DNA from: an uncultured Saprospiraceae bacterium
GTDB lineage: Bacteria; Bacteroidota; Bacteroidia; Chitinophagales; Saprospiraceae
DNA: 64,000 nt
NCBI GenBank assembly: GCA_937997635.1
Contig: CALLFA010000050.1
Location: forward strand, 47,092 to 111,091
Reading direction: 5' to 3'
In this document: in pieces, positions 26,444 through 36,038 of the stretch
How positions within the stretch are numbered: the first letter of the stretch is position 1
How the letters are laid out: each line of letters starts with the position of its first letter
Translations under genes and position numbers: made by a program
The notes under the pieces: model-generated
What the model saw: only the letters and a program-made list of their open reading frames with translations
The model's database searches: none
Told to the model about the DNA's origin: nothing

Positions 26444-27936
26444 TATCTTAGTTTGTTGTTTTCCTCGCGATTTATCATCATTCGCTTAACTCGTCTTTCT
26501 GTGAATGCCTGAGATTTTAAGTTTGATACAGCATACCAATCAACGAATGCTTGATCTTTTTCCAACCGTAAAATCACATACCCATGGTTTCGTCCATCAA
26601 CATATTTAAGATGTGGATTACTTACTTTCAAAATGCGCTCTGCGACGATAACATCTTCTGAAGGAGACCTTTCATTTAAATTAGAAGAACTGATGCTGGG
26701 TGTTCCAATTTCAACAGCAACTGATTCGTCTGTATATGGATAGGAATCAGCATGATATGGCACTTCAACGCCCCAAGACATATGCGTATCTCCAGAGACT
26801 ATGACAACATCTTGAATATCATTTGTCGCTATATAGTTAATGATTTCATTTCGCTCTTCAGCATAACCATCCCAAGCATCCATGTTGTGTGTTTGTTGAT
26901 AAATACGGGACAAATCCATAGGTGAGAAGATCACTTGATTACCAAGTATTTTCCATTTAGCCTTGGATGCTGATAGTTGATTTTTCATCCATTGAAGTTG
27001 TTCTTTTCCCAACATTGATTGGTTAGCTGTAGACTCCCCATTTTCTACTGGTTCTGTTCGCCCTTCTAGCCTACCATCAAGCATAACCAAACTTGCAAAG
27101 TCGCCAAATGAAAAACTTCTGTATAACGGATCTTCCAGATTCATGTCTATAGGCATCCATTCAGCATATGCTTGTTTGGCTGCTGCAGCTCGAACATCAT
27201 AAGCACCTTCATCATCTTGATGATTTTGAGCCCCACTTTTATAGGCGTTATTTGAGATTTCGTGGTCGTCCCAAATATTGATAAACGGATGATTTTGATG
27301 TACCCGTTGCAAGGACTTATCTTTTCTATATTGTGCATATCGAAGTCTGTAATCTTCTAACGTTATAATCTCTTTGGCAGGAATGTGCTTTCGTTGCAAT
27401 GTTGTATCTCCATACGTGCCAGGACCATATTCATAAATATAGTCGCCTAAATGAAGAATCACATCAACATCTTTTTTAGCAAGTGATTCATAAGCATTAA
27501 AGTAGCCAGCTTCAAAATTTGAGCAACTGACAACGCCAATATTGAGTTGATCTGTAGCACCTATAGTTTTCGTTTTTCCAATTGGAGAACGATGTTTTTT
27601 ATATTCAAATTGATAATAATAGTTCGTATTGGATTTGAGTCCAAATGCTTTAACTTTAAAATATGGCGCGCCTTCTGTTATTCTAACCATCTTACCACTC
27701 GAAACAACATTTTTCATGTTTTCGGTGCTACTTATTGTCCACTCGACTTCTGGATTTGAGCCTAAATCGGCCTCAATAGCAGTCCATAAAATGACACTAG
27801 ATTCACTTGGGTCACCAGAGGCAACACCATATGGAAAATACGCTGAATCGCCAGAAACGTTTGGATTCAAGGTTTTGCTGCATGAAAAAGCAAAAATTGT
27901 TGAAAAAAAATAAAATAAATAGATTTTCTTGTACAT
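26443..27936 (-). CDS. phoD: PhoD-family alkaline phosphatase
   Basis: Exported phosphodiesterase/phosphatase of 497 residues with a lipobox-like signal (STIFAFSCSK). The N-terminal PhoD_N domain (FPYGVASGDPSESSVILWT) precedes the metallophosphatase core: VVSCSNFEAGYFNAYE, LHLGDYIYEYGPGTYG, WDDHEISNNAYK, VMLDGRLEGR, ILGNQVIFSP and VSGDTHMSWG. These match the Ca/Fe-dependent PhoD family that releases phosphate from extracytoplasmic phosphoesters. No Tat-type twin arginine is seen; as a lipoprotein it would use Sec. Confidence 0.92.
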   Translation of the reverse strand: MYKKIYLFYFFSTIFAFSCSKTLNPNVSGDSAYFPYGVASGDPSESSVILWTAIEADLGSNPEVEWTISSTENMKNVVSSGKMVRITEGAPYFKVKAFGLKSNTNYYYQFEYKKHRSPIGKTKTIGATDQLNIGVVSCSNFEAGYFNAYESLAKKDVDVILHLGDYIYEYGPGTYGDTTLQRKHIPAKEIITLEDYRLRYAQYRKDKSLQRVHQNHPFINIWDDHEISNNAYKSGAQNHQDDEGAYDVRAAAAKQAYAEWMPIDMNLEDPLYRSFSFGDFASLVMLDGRLEGRTEPVENGESTANQSMLGKEQLQWMKNQLSASKAKWKILGNQVIFSPMDLSRIYQQTHNMDAWDGYAEERNEIINYIATNDIQDVVIVSGDTHMSWGVEVPYHADSYPYTDESVAVEIGTPSISSSNLNERSPSEDVIVAERILKVSNPHLKYVDGRNHGYVILRLEKDQAFVDWYAVSNLKSQAFTERRVKRMMINREENNKLR

Positions 27937-28176
27937 AGTTATTTTGTATTAATAAGCACCTGAATATCAAGCAAATATCCACTATTTTCTGTGAAAAATA
28001 TACATAATTCTATCGTCTTCTAGACTTAACTTTTGATAAAGTTTTATAAAAAAACCTCTTGACTATTGGAAAGATGGAAAATCTTGCATAAAATTGTCCT
28101 ATCGTTATAAAGAATCAACGAGACAAACAAAATTTTCTAGACATCGACTAAAGACGTAAAGTTGTTCTTTTAAATT

Positions 28177-28216
28177 GGGGGATTATGTACCTGCCAGGGT
28201 ACAGATCCCCTTTTTT
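28177..28216 (+). terminator. Terminator-like hairpin in the pepT leader
   Basis: GGGGAT...GTACC-TGCCAG-GGTAC...ATCCCC followed by six T. The two-part stem (6 and 5 bp) ends 17 bases before the pepT ATG, with no plus-strand gene upstream. It is therefore either a transcription attenuator for pepT or the 3' end of a short untranslated RNA started in 27.94-28.17 kb. The track's upstream start for pepT would translate through this hairpin and is unlikely. Confidence 0.6.
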
Positions 28217-28232
28217 GTTTTATATTTCTAAA

Positions 28233-29483
28233 ATGAAACTCGATCATACGCTCAAAGAACGATTCCTTCGTTATGTTCAGATTGATACCGAAGCTGACCC
28301 TTTTTCGACAACAAGCCCATCATCAGAAAAACAAAAAGATTTATCTAAGCTCTTAGTAGCTGAACTAGAAGCAATTGGTGTAACTGATATATACAGCGAT
28401 TCTCATGGCTATGTGTACGCCAAAATAAAAGGGAATACGAGTCATGAGATTCCTGCTATTTGCTTTTGTGCACATATTGACACGGCACCAGATGTCACAG
28501 GTAAAGATGTTAAGCCAATTGTGCATGAAAATTACCAAGGTACCGATATCGTACTTCCTGATGATCCCAGTCAAGTTGTAAGTCCTAAAAAATATGCTGA
28601 ATTAAGCAATAAAATTGGCCATGATATAATCACAGCAAGCGGCAAAACCTTATTGGGTTCTGATGATAAATCTGGTGTTGCCGTGATTATGGATGTCGCT
28701 TATCAACTTATTAACTCTTGTTCTGACAAAGAAAGAGGCCCTGTAACGCTTTTATTTACGACTGACGAAGAGATAGGCAGAGGAGTGGAGCACGTTGATC
28801 TAAAAAGAATTAACGCCGCTTACGGCTTCACATTAGACGGTGGCGATATTGGGGAATATTCTGATGAAAATTTTTCTGCTGATGGATTAAAAATCATTAT
28901 TGATGGTCTGAGTGCACATCCGGGATACGCCAAAGGAAAAATGGAACATTCTATGAAAATAGCAGCTAAGATTCTAGCGGCTCTTCCTGAAGACACACTA
29001 TGTCCAGAGGCTACTGATGCAAAACAAGGATTTGTACACCCGTCGGATATCGAAGGTGGCTTAGAACAAACAACGATTGAATTTATCATCCGTGATTTTG
29101 AAACAGCCAAACTCGATGATCATGTTGCATTAATCGAAAACACAGTCCAAGAGGTTTTAAAACAATATCCGAGATCTTCATATACACTTGAACGGCAAAC
29201 TCAATATCGCAATATGAATGATGTGGTAAGTCAACATTCCTACATTAAAGATATTGTCATAGATGCCATGAACATTGCTCAAATAGAACCTAACATCGTA
29301 CCTATTAGAGGTGGCACTGATGGAGCGGGAATGAGTATGCTTGGACTTCCTTGTCCCAATTTGTTTACGGGAGAACATGGCGTACATTCTCGCACAGAAT
29401 GGACAAGTGTCCAAGACATGGAAAAGGCTGTGGAGACAGTACTGAACATCATCTTTCTTCATGCTGAAAAACATCTAGCATGA
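28233..29483 (+). CDS. pepT: Peptidase T (tripeptidase)
   Basis: M20-family zinc aminotripeptidase of 416 residues. Start at MKLDHTLKERFLRYVQIDTEAD, the typical PepT N-terminus; the track begins 16 codons earlier inside a terminator hairpin. Metal ligands and catalytic residues are in CAHIDTAPD, LLGSDDKSGVA, TTDEEIGRG, FTLDGG and FTGEHGVHSRTEW. It releases N-terminal residues from tripeptides in the cytoplasm. Confidence 0.95.
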   Translation: MKLDHTLKERFLRYVQIDTEADPFSTTSPSSEKQKDLSKLLVAELEAIGVTDIYSDSHGYVYAKIKGNTSHEIPAICFCAHIDTAPDVTGKDVKPIVHENYQGTDIVLPDDPSQVVSPKKYAELSNKIGHDIITASGKTLLGSDDKSGVAVIMDVAYQLINSCSDKERGPVTLLFTTDEEIGRGVEHVDLKRINAAYGFTLDGGDIGEYSDENFSADGLKIIIDGLSAHPGYAKGKMEHSMKIAAKILAALPEDTLCPEATDAKQGFVHPSDIEGGLEQTTIEFIIRDFETAKLDDHVALIENTVQEVLKQYPRSSYTLERQTQYRNMNDVVSQHSYIKDIVIDAMNIAQIEPNIVPIRGGTDGAGMSMLGLPCPNLFTGEHGVHSRTEWTSVQDMEKAVETVLNIIFLHAEKHLA

Positions 29484-29542
29484 TTTGTGTTGCTGACATT
29501 TCAATTAAATTTCAATTTCATCAATTTTATAAGCTTTAAGAA

Positions 29543-30082
29543 TTGAGTATTTCTGATGATATACAAGCCTTTCTTGACGATGGGCACAGCAAAGAATTAC
29601 GTGATCAGCTTGTGGCATATGTCGGCAGTTCAAAGTCGAAAATGAAACAATTGATGACTTATTTTTTTCATGACGAATGGCGTTATAATCAACGGGCTTC
29701 TTGGGCTGTTGCACGTATCGCATCAATCAATCCTACCTTAGTAGATCCCTACCTTGCTCAAATGGTAAACGAATTAGATTCACCAAAGCACGATGCCGTA
29801 AAACGAAATACTTTACGCATTTTTGAAGACATTGATATCCCTAAACACATTGAAGGAGAATTGTTAGATAAGTGCATGGACTATCTTGTAGACACAAAAC
29901 AAGCCATTGCCATCCGATGTTTTTCTATAACAGTCATTGATAAAATTGTCCAAGGTTTTCCAGAGTTAGCTCCAGAGATTATTGAAATACTCAATGATCA
30001 ATTGGACTATCCGCAGAGTGCAGGTTTTAAGGTGCGAGCCAAACGAACATTACAATCATTACATAAGCTAGCTTCACAATAA
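29543..30082 (+). CDS. HEAT-repeat-like protein
   Basis: A 179-residue all-helical protein with HEAT/ARM-like repeats (YNQRASWAVARIASINP, AVKRNTLRIFEDIDI, AIAIRCFSITVIDKI, GFKVRAKRTLQSL). It starts with TTG; the preceding stop and absence of an ATG before residue 35 support this start. It ends one base before the lycopene cyclase gene, so the two are probably co-transcribed. Function unknown; similar small proteins are common in Bacteroidota. Confidence 0.75.
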   Translation: MSISDDIQAFLDDGHSKELRDQLVAYVGSSKSKMKQLMTYFFHDEWRYNQRASWAVARIASINPTLVDPYLAQMVNELDSPKHDAVKRNTLRIFEDIDIPKHIEGELLDKCMDYLVDTKQAIAIRCFSITVIDKIVQGFPELAPEIIEILNDQLDYPQSAGFKVRAKRTLQSLHKLASQ

Positions 30083-30083
30083 C

Positions 30084-31226
30084 ATGATGTATGATTTTGC
30101 AATCATAGGATTAGGAGCGGCAGGTGCCCAATTGGCCCTTGCAATGTGTGAGGACCCATATTTTAACAATAAGCAGATTCTAATTCTTGAAAAAGAAGAG
30201 ACGGTTACAAACGATAAGCGTTGGTCGTATTGGCAAAAGGGAGATAGTAAATTCGATCCTTTAGTTACACAACAATGGCACCAAGGAGCGTTTATTGGCC
30301 CTACTGGCAGTCATCAAGAATTAAAGCTTGCGCCTTACAGTTATAAATCGATAAACAGCAAAGACTTTTTCGAGTATGCCTATGAGAAATTAAATAAACA
30401 GCCATCTGTGACAATTATTTACGATAGCGTGGAACAAGTGATAAAGGATACTCACACGCATTTGCTTAAAGGAATACATAATGAATATAAAAGTCGCGTT
30501 TGTTTTGACAGTCGAATAGATAATCCAATTCCAACACAAATGGAAAAGTCTGTAATGCTTTGGCAGCATTTTAAAGGGTGGCACATCAAGTGCACAAAAG
30601 AAGTTTTCCATCCTGACCGATTTATCATGATGGATTTTAGTTATCGACATACTGATACAAGTTTCATCTATGTGCTACCATATTCCAAAAATGAAGCTTT
30701 GATTGAGTGCACTGCTTTCACATCTGAAGTGTATAAAGATGACAAACAGTATGAGTCCTTGATAAAAAAGTACCTCGCAGATCTTGCTGTTTCTGACTAC
30801 GAAATTGTAGCCGTTGAAAAAGGTAAGATACCGATGAGCGATTACCCTTTCCATAAACACACTGCAGGTAATTATGTCAAAATAGGCACTGCAGGTTCTT
30901 GGGTGCGCCCTTCTACTGGCTATTCCTTTTATTATATCTCAAAATATGTCCATCGACTAATCGAGGCAATTAAAACAGATTCCTTGTCGCAATTACATTT
31001 GCTGAGTAAAAAAACACGTTGGCTGGATTCTATATTCTTGGAAGTGTTAGACAAAGAGAACGCAAAAGGTCCTCTGATTTTTGAAGACATGTATACCAAA
31101 AACGCCATTCAACAAATCTTTGCTTTTCTTGATGGCGAGACTTCAATTTGGGAAGATATGAATATCATCATGTCTTTCAAGAAGATGCCATTCTTGAAGG
31201 GTTTGATGAGGTATGTGCTTAGGTAA
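30084..31226 (+). CDS. crtY: Lycopene beta-cyclase
   Basis: FAD/NAD(P)-dependent carotenoid enzyme of 380 residues that closes beta-ionone rings on lycopene at the membrane. N-terminal dinucleotide fold DFAIIGLGAAGAQLA, RWSYWQKGD, then FIMMDFSYRHTDTSFIYVLPYS, YPFHKHTAG and IGTAGSWVRPSTGYSF, which match the CrtY/CrtL family. The rest of the carotenoid genes are not in the window. A bidirectional terminator follows. Confidence 0.9.
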   Translation: MMYDFAIIGLGAAGAQLALAMCEDPYFNNKQILILEKEETVTNDKRWSYWQKGDSKFDPLVTQQWHQGAFIGPTGSHQELKLAPYSYKSINSKDFFEYAYEKLNKQPSVTIIYDSVEQVIKDTHTHLLKGIHNEYKSRVCFDSRIDNPIPTQMEKSVMLWQHFKGWHIKCTKEVFHPDRFIMMDFSYRHTDTSFIYVLPYSKNEALIECTAFTSEVYKDDKQYESLIKKYLADLAVSDYEIVAVEKGKIPMSDYPFHKHTAGNYVKIGTAGSWVRPSTGYSFYYISKYVHRLIEAIKTDSLSQLHLLSKKTRWLDSIFLEVLDKENAKGPLIFEDMYTKNAIQQIFAFLDGETSIWEDMNIIMSFKKMPFLKGLMRYVLR

Positions 31227-31237
31227 TGTTTTGATAT

Positions 31238-31272
31238 AAAAAAGGGCTTCCAAAAATTGAAAGCCCTTTTTA
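31238..31272. terminator. Bidirectional rho-independent terminator
   Basis: AAAAAGGGCTT / AAGCCCTTTTT forms an 11-bp stem with a 12-base A-rich loop, with A and T tracts on both sides. It separates convergent crtY and the secreted protein gene. Confidence 0.85.
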
Positions 31273-31298
31273 ACGCAGAGTTAAGGTATATGAGAAGC

Positions 31299-34160
31299 CT
31301 AGTTTCTTAAAATATTAGTATCATCACCTTGCAACATAGAACCTCCACAACCGTCAATAAAAGCGTGGAATGTGACGCCTTGTGTGATTTCAAAATTCTC
31401 TTCCAGTAAAATAGAAATTCTAGAGTCGTAATCTACAGTCGCATTGCTGTTAATTAATTGATCAGACACGATTGTACCATCAGTTTCAAAATCATCTGAA
31501 GTTGATTGTACCCCTGTCAAAACATAGTTAGGTGGACAGTCTGTATTTGTAGGAATTATGGTACAAAGTTCTAGATTCCAGGATTCTATTGATCCCCCGT
31601 CTTGAAATGCATCATCTTCTACCGTCAGTGTCCATGTTCCTGCCAGAGATTCTCCATCAAAAATAGAAAATGGTTCTTCTGGTGCATAATTTCCACCATT
31701 TGGAGGACAAGGTAAAGCTCCACCAGTATCATCAAAACTTCCAATTACATTATCTTCTTCACGACATGGAGTAGTAAACAAGATTGCTGATGTACTTGTC
31801 TCTACGTGAGTTAATGTTACTGTTAAATCTGCTATCCATGTATGTTGAATATTCAAATTTGTGATTTTCAAATCAGCTATGTTCCCACTCGCAGCCACCA
31901 TGATTGAACTTATTTGAGTATTTGGATCTCCATCTGAAATCTCAATCGGTACATCAGTAGCAGTAAAATCTTGGCACATAATATTCACTGTCTGAAAAGT
32001 AAATACCATACTTGTTTCTGTACCACATGAATTTTCAGTAATTACTCTCCAATAATATTGTGTAGCACTGTTTAAAACCATTCCATCATAACTTGTATTT
32101 GTGATCACTGCAGTCTCAATTATATTGGTAAATGCTATATCTGTAGCTATTTCTATAGTATACGCAGAAGCTCCTTGGACAGCAGACCATGAATATGATG
32201 GGGTTATAGGTTGATCAATTGAGTTATCAACAGGAGTCAATAAATTTATTGGGCTACCTAAATCTGTTTCTACTGTAAGTTCTACATTTATATCATCGCT
32301 TTCAGTACCATCAGTGGCCAGAATATTTATTGTATAAGTACCTGGAGTAACAGCACCTGTGCCAGTTATTGTCATATTATATGTTCCTGGACTATTCGTT
32401 GAGTTAGTATCGAAACTTGCCGTTGCTCCTGCTGGTATTCCTGTAGCAGTAAATGTTGCATTCCCACTAAAACCTCCTAAAAATGCTAACTCGAAATCAT
32501 AAGAAGCATCATCCGGCTGACATACAGTCTGGTCTGAATCAATAGCGCTTAAATCAATTCCAAAACAATTAAATTCTATTTCGAAATTAACCACTCGAGT
32601 TGACCATGCCGCCGTTCTATTATATTGGCCTGTAAACCAAAAAGACCCGTCTGTTGGGTCTACAGAAAGAGTATTGTAATCACCATATCGATTGCTGCTA
32701 TTTGACATTGTTCCTTCAACAATTGTTGTTTCTGGGAATGTCATTTCACCTAGTGGATCACATTCAAGTCTGCCAGTATATCGTAAACCTGGAAACACAG
32801 CTGTAGCGTCAGATACATTGTACGCCAAACCAATTGTACCATCATTGTTTATTCCAATTGATGCCATCCATCTACTCGTATTATCTGGTGAATATGTTCC
32901 TTGTTGATGAATTACCCACGGGCTAGTGATTCCACCTACTCTTCGAAGTTCATACCATCTTACACCAGCGTCATCGTTACCAGTAACATCAGTCACATGA
33001 TTACAAACGAGTACCTCATGGGTCCCAAAATTTCTATAAATAATTTTATTCATGAGTAATTCTCGTAATGGATCAAGTTCTAAATTAGTGCCAGGCTGTG
33101 GAATTGCGGCAAAGGCTTGAAACCCATTTAATTCGGTATCGAAGGGGTCTGTGGGTAAGAATGTTGGTCCGAAAACTGATGAATTTGCTGGATTATTAAA
33201 ATCAACTGTTAATTCAAACATTTCTAATCGATCCTCAGTCACTCCTGCCCAACCATCATCTGCCATCCTCATAAATATACCTGGGGCACCACTTGGTGGC
33301 AAAGTCAAGCCATCTAAATTGACAGGTGTTGCCGCTTGGAATCCAATTGTTCCTAACGAAGATATATCGAACTGTTGTGACGTTGCCGTCTGGTCACCAG
33401 CAAGCATTTTAATTCGATCCAAAGCGTATATTCTTGGATTGTTTTCATTTGTCGTCACGATATATGAATCGTTCCAAATCGAATATTTTGGATAATCTGG
33501 GAAGTCTGGTGTGTTAAATGTGTAAATAAAATAAGATCCCGTTGGATCTGGGCTCGTAGATATGGCAACAACCAATACATTTCCATTTGCAGCAAATTCA
33601 CTTAGCAACCAACGATCTGCTAATTGATCGTAGATGACAATAGGGTCTCCTAATCCTTCTATAGTCGTAACTCCTTCAAAAATAAAATTGGTTAATACAG
33701 CGCCTGCTTTGTCTCGTATTTCAACATTAGACCCACCCAAACCGTTCACCATTTGTACCACATGGTTAGGACCGACATCGAGTGCTGGGTCTCCAGGGTC
33801 AAAGTTGCCATCTGGTCCTAAGCCTTCATAGTCTAGTGATATTGTTCTTCGTCTATTTGGTGGAGCGTAATTTTTTTGCCACGCAGGATCTGCTCCAATT
33901 GGCAAGGCATTGGGATTTACTTTGTCGTGCAGTGGCCAGTCTCCTTTAGGGTGATAGCCTGTTTTTGGAAATTTTACAACTATACCATCATGAACTGTTT
34001 CTATGTCCCTAACTGGTAGTGTTGTTTTTATAAAATTAAGCGGTTTAACTTCGGCATTATAAAGCTTTTGGGGATTTTGAGCATTGAGATACGTTATCCC
34101 TAAAGTAAATAGTACAACGAGTAAAACCTGTTGTATGAGAAGTAGTTTTTTCATCGACAT
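31299..34160 (-). CDS. Large secreted protein with P-domain and C-terminal end domain
   Basis: Exported protein of 953 residues. Signal peptide (VLLVVLFTLGITYLNAQ), a propeller-like or DUF-type N-terminal half (VGPNHVVQMVNGLGGSNVEI, YSIWNDSYIVTTNENN), an Ig-like region and a fibronectin-like repeat (TPSYSWSAVQGASAYTIEIA, YYWRVITENSCG), then a proprotein-convertase P-type domain (IADLTVTLTHVETS, FDGESLAGTWTLTVEDDAFQDGG). The last 80 residues repeat the surface end-domain seen in the FG-GAP protein (ISILLEENFEITQGVTFHAFIDGC). Likely T9SS-exported, role unknown; no protease triad is visible. Confidence 0.85.
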   Translation of the reverse strand: MSMKKLLLIQQVLLVVLFTLGITYLNAQNPQKLYNAEVKPLNFIKTTLPVRDIETVHDGIVVKFPKTGYHPKGDWPLHDKVNPNALPIGADPAWQKNYAPPNRRRTISLDYEGLGPDGNFDPGDPALDVGPNHVVQMVNGLGGSNVEIRDKAGAVLTNFIFEGVTTIEGLGDPIVIYDQLADRWLLSEFAANGNVLVVAISTSPDPTGSYFIYTFNTPDFPDYPKYSIWNDSYIVTTNENNPRIYALDRIKMLAGDQTATSQQFDISSLGTIGFQAATPVNLDGLTLPPSGAPGIFMRMADDGWAGVTEDRLEMFELTVDFNNPANSSVFGPTFLPTDPFDTELNGFQAFAAIPQPGTNLELDPLRELLMNKIIYRNFGTHEVLVCNHVTDVTGNDDAGVRWYELRRVGGITSPWVIHQQGTYSPDNTSRWMASIGINNDGTIGLAYNVSDATAVFPGLRYTGRLECDPLGEMTFPETTIVEGTMSNSSNRYGDYNTLSVDPTDGSFWFTGQYNRTAAWSTRVVNFEIEFNCFGIDLSAIDSDQTVCQPDDASYDFELAFLGGFSGNATFTATGIPAGATASFDTNSTNSPGTYNMTITGTGAVTPGTYTINILATDGTESDDINVELTVETDLGSPINLLTPVDNSIDQPITPSYSWSAVQGASAYTIEIATDIAFTNIIETAVITNTSYDGMVLNSATQYYWRVITENSCGTETSMVFTFQTVNIMCQDFTATDVPIEISDGDPNTQISSIMVAASGNIADLKITNLNIQHTWIADLTVTLTHVETSTSAILFTTPCREEDNVIGSFDDTGGALPCPPNGGNYAPEEPFSIFDGESLAGTWTLTVEDDAFQDGGSIESWNLELCTIIPTNTDCPPNYVLTGVQSTSDDFETDGTIVSDQLINSNATVDYDSRISILLEENFEITQGVTFHAFIDGCGGSMLQGDDTNILRN

Positions 34161-34242
34161 TTATATTTGTTTAAATTTTAAATGTGATGAAAATAGCTAT
34201 TTTTTTCAGTTTAATATGATCAAGTCATTTATATATCTTCAT

Positions 34243-34821
34243 TCAAAGAATAAATTTTTCAATTTCCGTAACATGGCCTAACTCTAATTCTCCAAGACAC
34301 ACATTGCCAATTCTGGCCCGGATCAACCGCAACGTAGGAAATCCCACTACAGCTGTCATTTTGCGAACCTGTCTAAATTTTCCTTCTCTGATTGTCATCG
34401 TTATCCAACTTGTCGGACCGTGGCGTTCATCTCTGATTTTCTTACTCCTTTCTTTTACTAAAGGAGCTGCATTTAGAATACTGGCAGTACATGTTTGCGT
34501 CCTATAGATTCCATTATCCAAACTTATGTCCACGCCATTTTTTAATGAACTTATGGCCTTATCATTAATGATACCATCCAGCCGTACAAGGTATTCTTTC
34601 TCAACCTTTTTGCTTCTCACTAACTCACTTACTTTACCATCTGTTGTTAATAGCAACAGTCCTTCTGAATCTTGATCTAGTCTACCAATTGCCATCGTAC
34701 CTTCTGGAAAATCATAGAGCTCGCCTAGAAGTTTTTTATTTCGTCTTCTGTTTTGATTATTGACGAATTGGGAAAGATAGCCGTAGGGTTTGTGTATGAT
34801 GAAGTGGCGGTGTTTTGACAT
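34243..34821 (-). CDS. 23S rRNA pseudouridine synthase, RluE-like
   Basis: RsuA/RluB/E/F-family pseudouridine synthase of 192 residues without an S4 domain. It starts HFIIHKPYGYLSQF, has the catalytic aspartate in AIGRLDQDSEGLLLLTTDG, then EKEYLVRL and EGKFRQVRKMTAVVGFPTLRLIRARIG. The short length and missing S4 domain fit RluE, which modifies a single uridine in 23S rRNA. It lies 32 bases downstream of the VWA gene and could be the last gene of that transcript. Confidence 0.9.
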   Translation of the reverse strand: MSKHRHFIIHKPYGYLSQFVNNQNRRRNKKLLGELYDFPEGTMAIGRLDQDSEGLLLLTTDGKVSELVRSKKVEKEYLVRLDGIINDKAISSLKNGVDISLDNGIYRTQTCTASILNAAPLVKERSKKIRDERHGPTSWITMTIREGKFRQVRKMTAVVGFPTLRLIRARIGNVCLGELELGHVTEIEKFIL

Positions 34822-34853
34822 TATATGATAAGCGTTTCATTCATCAGAATTTT

Positions 34854-36038
34854 TTAATGTGTCACAATATCATGTTTACTTGCCCAACGTGATAGGTTTT
34901 CCTTTTTAATGGCAGCAGTAATGAGGTCAGGAAATAAATCTGGCGTACAAGCAAATACTGGAATGCCGATATCATTAAATCGCTGTGCGTTCGTTTTGTC
35001 ATAAGCAGGACTGCCTTGATCATTAAGGGCCAAAAGGCAGATAATTTGAACTCCCTTTGATACTAGCTCTCCTGCTTTTTTATGCATTTCCTCCACGTTA
35101 CCGCCCTCATAAAGATCCGTGATAAGTACCAAAATAGTATCTGTAGGTTTGGTAATGACATCATCGCATTTGCGTAGTGCTAGATTAATGTCTGTGCCGC
35201 CTCCCAGCTGAACGCCAAATAGCAAATCAACTGGATCCTGTAGTTCTTCTGTCAAGTCCGCTACTTGCGTATCAAAGACGAGCATTTTGGTTTTCACATT
35301 GGGAATGGAAGCCATGACAGAACCAAAAATACCTGAGTATACGACGGAGGTTCCCATAGAACCACTTTGATCAATACATAGAACAATGTCTTTCAGAGAT
35401 TTTCTCGACTTCCGTCCGTAGCCAATGAGGGTTTCTGGTATGATCGTTTTGTATTCTGGTTGGTAATGCTTCAGATTTTTACGTATGGTCGCATTCCAAT
35501 TGATCTCTTTGTACTTCGGGCGTCGATTAATGCTAGATCTGTCAATGGCGCCATTTATCGCAGAAATTGTTTTTTGTTCTAGTCGTTGTAAAATTTCATC
35601 GACCACTTTTTTGACCACCTTCTTGGCAGTTGCTTTTGTCTTACTGGGAATGAGCTTACCTAGTTCCATCAATGTGGCGACAAGATGAATATCTGCATCA
35701 GCTTTCTCTAGAATCTCAGGCTCAAACATCATTTTCCTTTTCAGCTCTTCGTGCTTCATCGCATCGTTTTGCATGACGTGGACAACTTGCTGAGGAAAGT
35801 ACTTGCGTATATCGCCTAACCAACGAGATATTTTTGGACTAGATTTACCTTTACCTCCTTGTTTTTGGTCATTGTAGTTGTCACCAAATTCATCTCCAGG
35901 TGCGTATTCGTACAATGCCGTTAAAGAATCGTCCATGCCAGAAAGCATTTCATCTAGGGACACACCGGTTCCATCAGCTTCATTGCCGCCAAGAATGAGT
36001 CTCCATTTTTCTAAATCTGTTATTGGTCTATTAAGCAT
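34854..36038 (-). CDS. VWA domain protein (CoxE-like)
   Basis: A 394-residue protein with a C-terminal von Willebrand A domain. The MIDAS site starts at about residue 221 (CIDQSGSMGTS), with the threonine region GGGTDINLAL and VLITDLYEGG. The first 200 residues are helical. VWA/CoxE proteins pair with MoxR AAA+ ATPases, as in RavA-ViaA and CoxD-CoxE, and here the MoxR gene is in the same operon. Overlaps the DUF5682 gene by 8 bases. Probably the substrate-binding partner of the ATPase. Confidence 0.92.
   Translation of the reverse strand: MLNRPITDLEKWRLILGGNEADGTGVSLDEMLSGMDDSLTALYEYAPGDEFGDNYNDQKQGGKGKSSPKISRWLGDIRKYFPQQVVHVMQNDAMKHEELKRKMMFEPEILEKADADIHLVATLMELGKLIPSKTKATAKKVVKKVVDEILQRLEQKTISAINGAIDRSSINRRPKYKEINWNATIRKNLKHYQPEYKTIIPETLIGYGRKSRKSLKDIVLCIDQSGSMGTSVVYSGIFGSVMASIPNVKTKMLVFDTQVADLTEELQDPVDLLFGVQLGGGTDINLALRKCDDVITKPTDTILVLITDLYEGGNVEEMHKKAGELVSKGVQIICLLALNDQGSPAYDKTNAQRFNDIGIPVFACTPDLFPDLITAAIKKENLSRWASKHDIVTH

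Noticed and set aside
28185-28232. Extended N-terminus of peptidase T in the ORF track
   Set aside because: These 16 codons lie in a terminator-like hairpin and precede the canonical PepT N-terminus.
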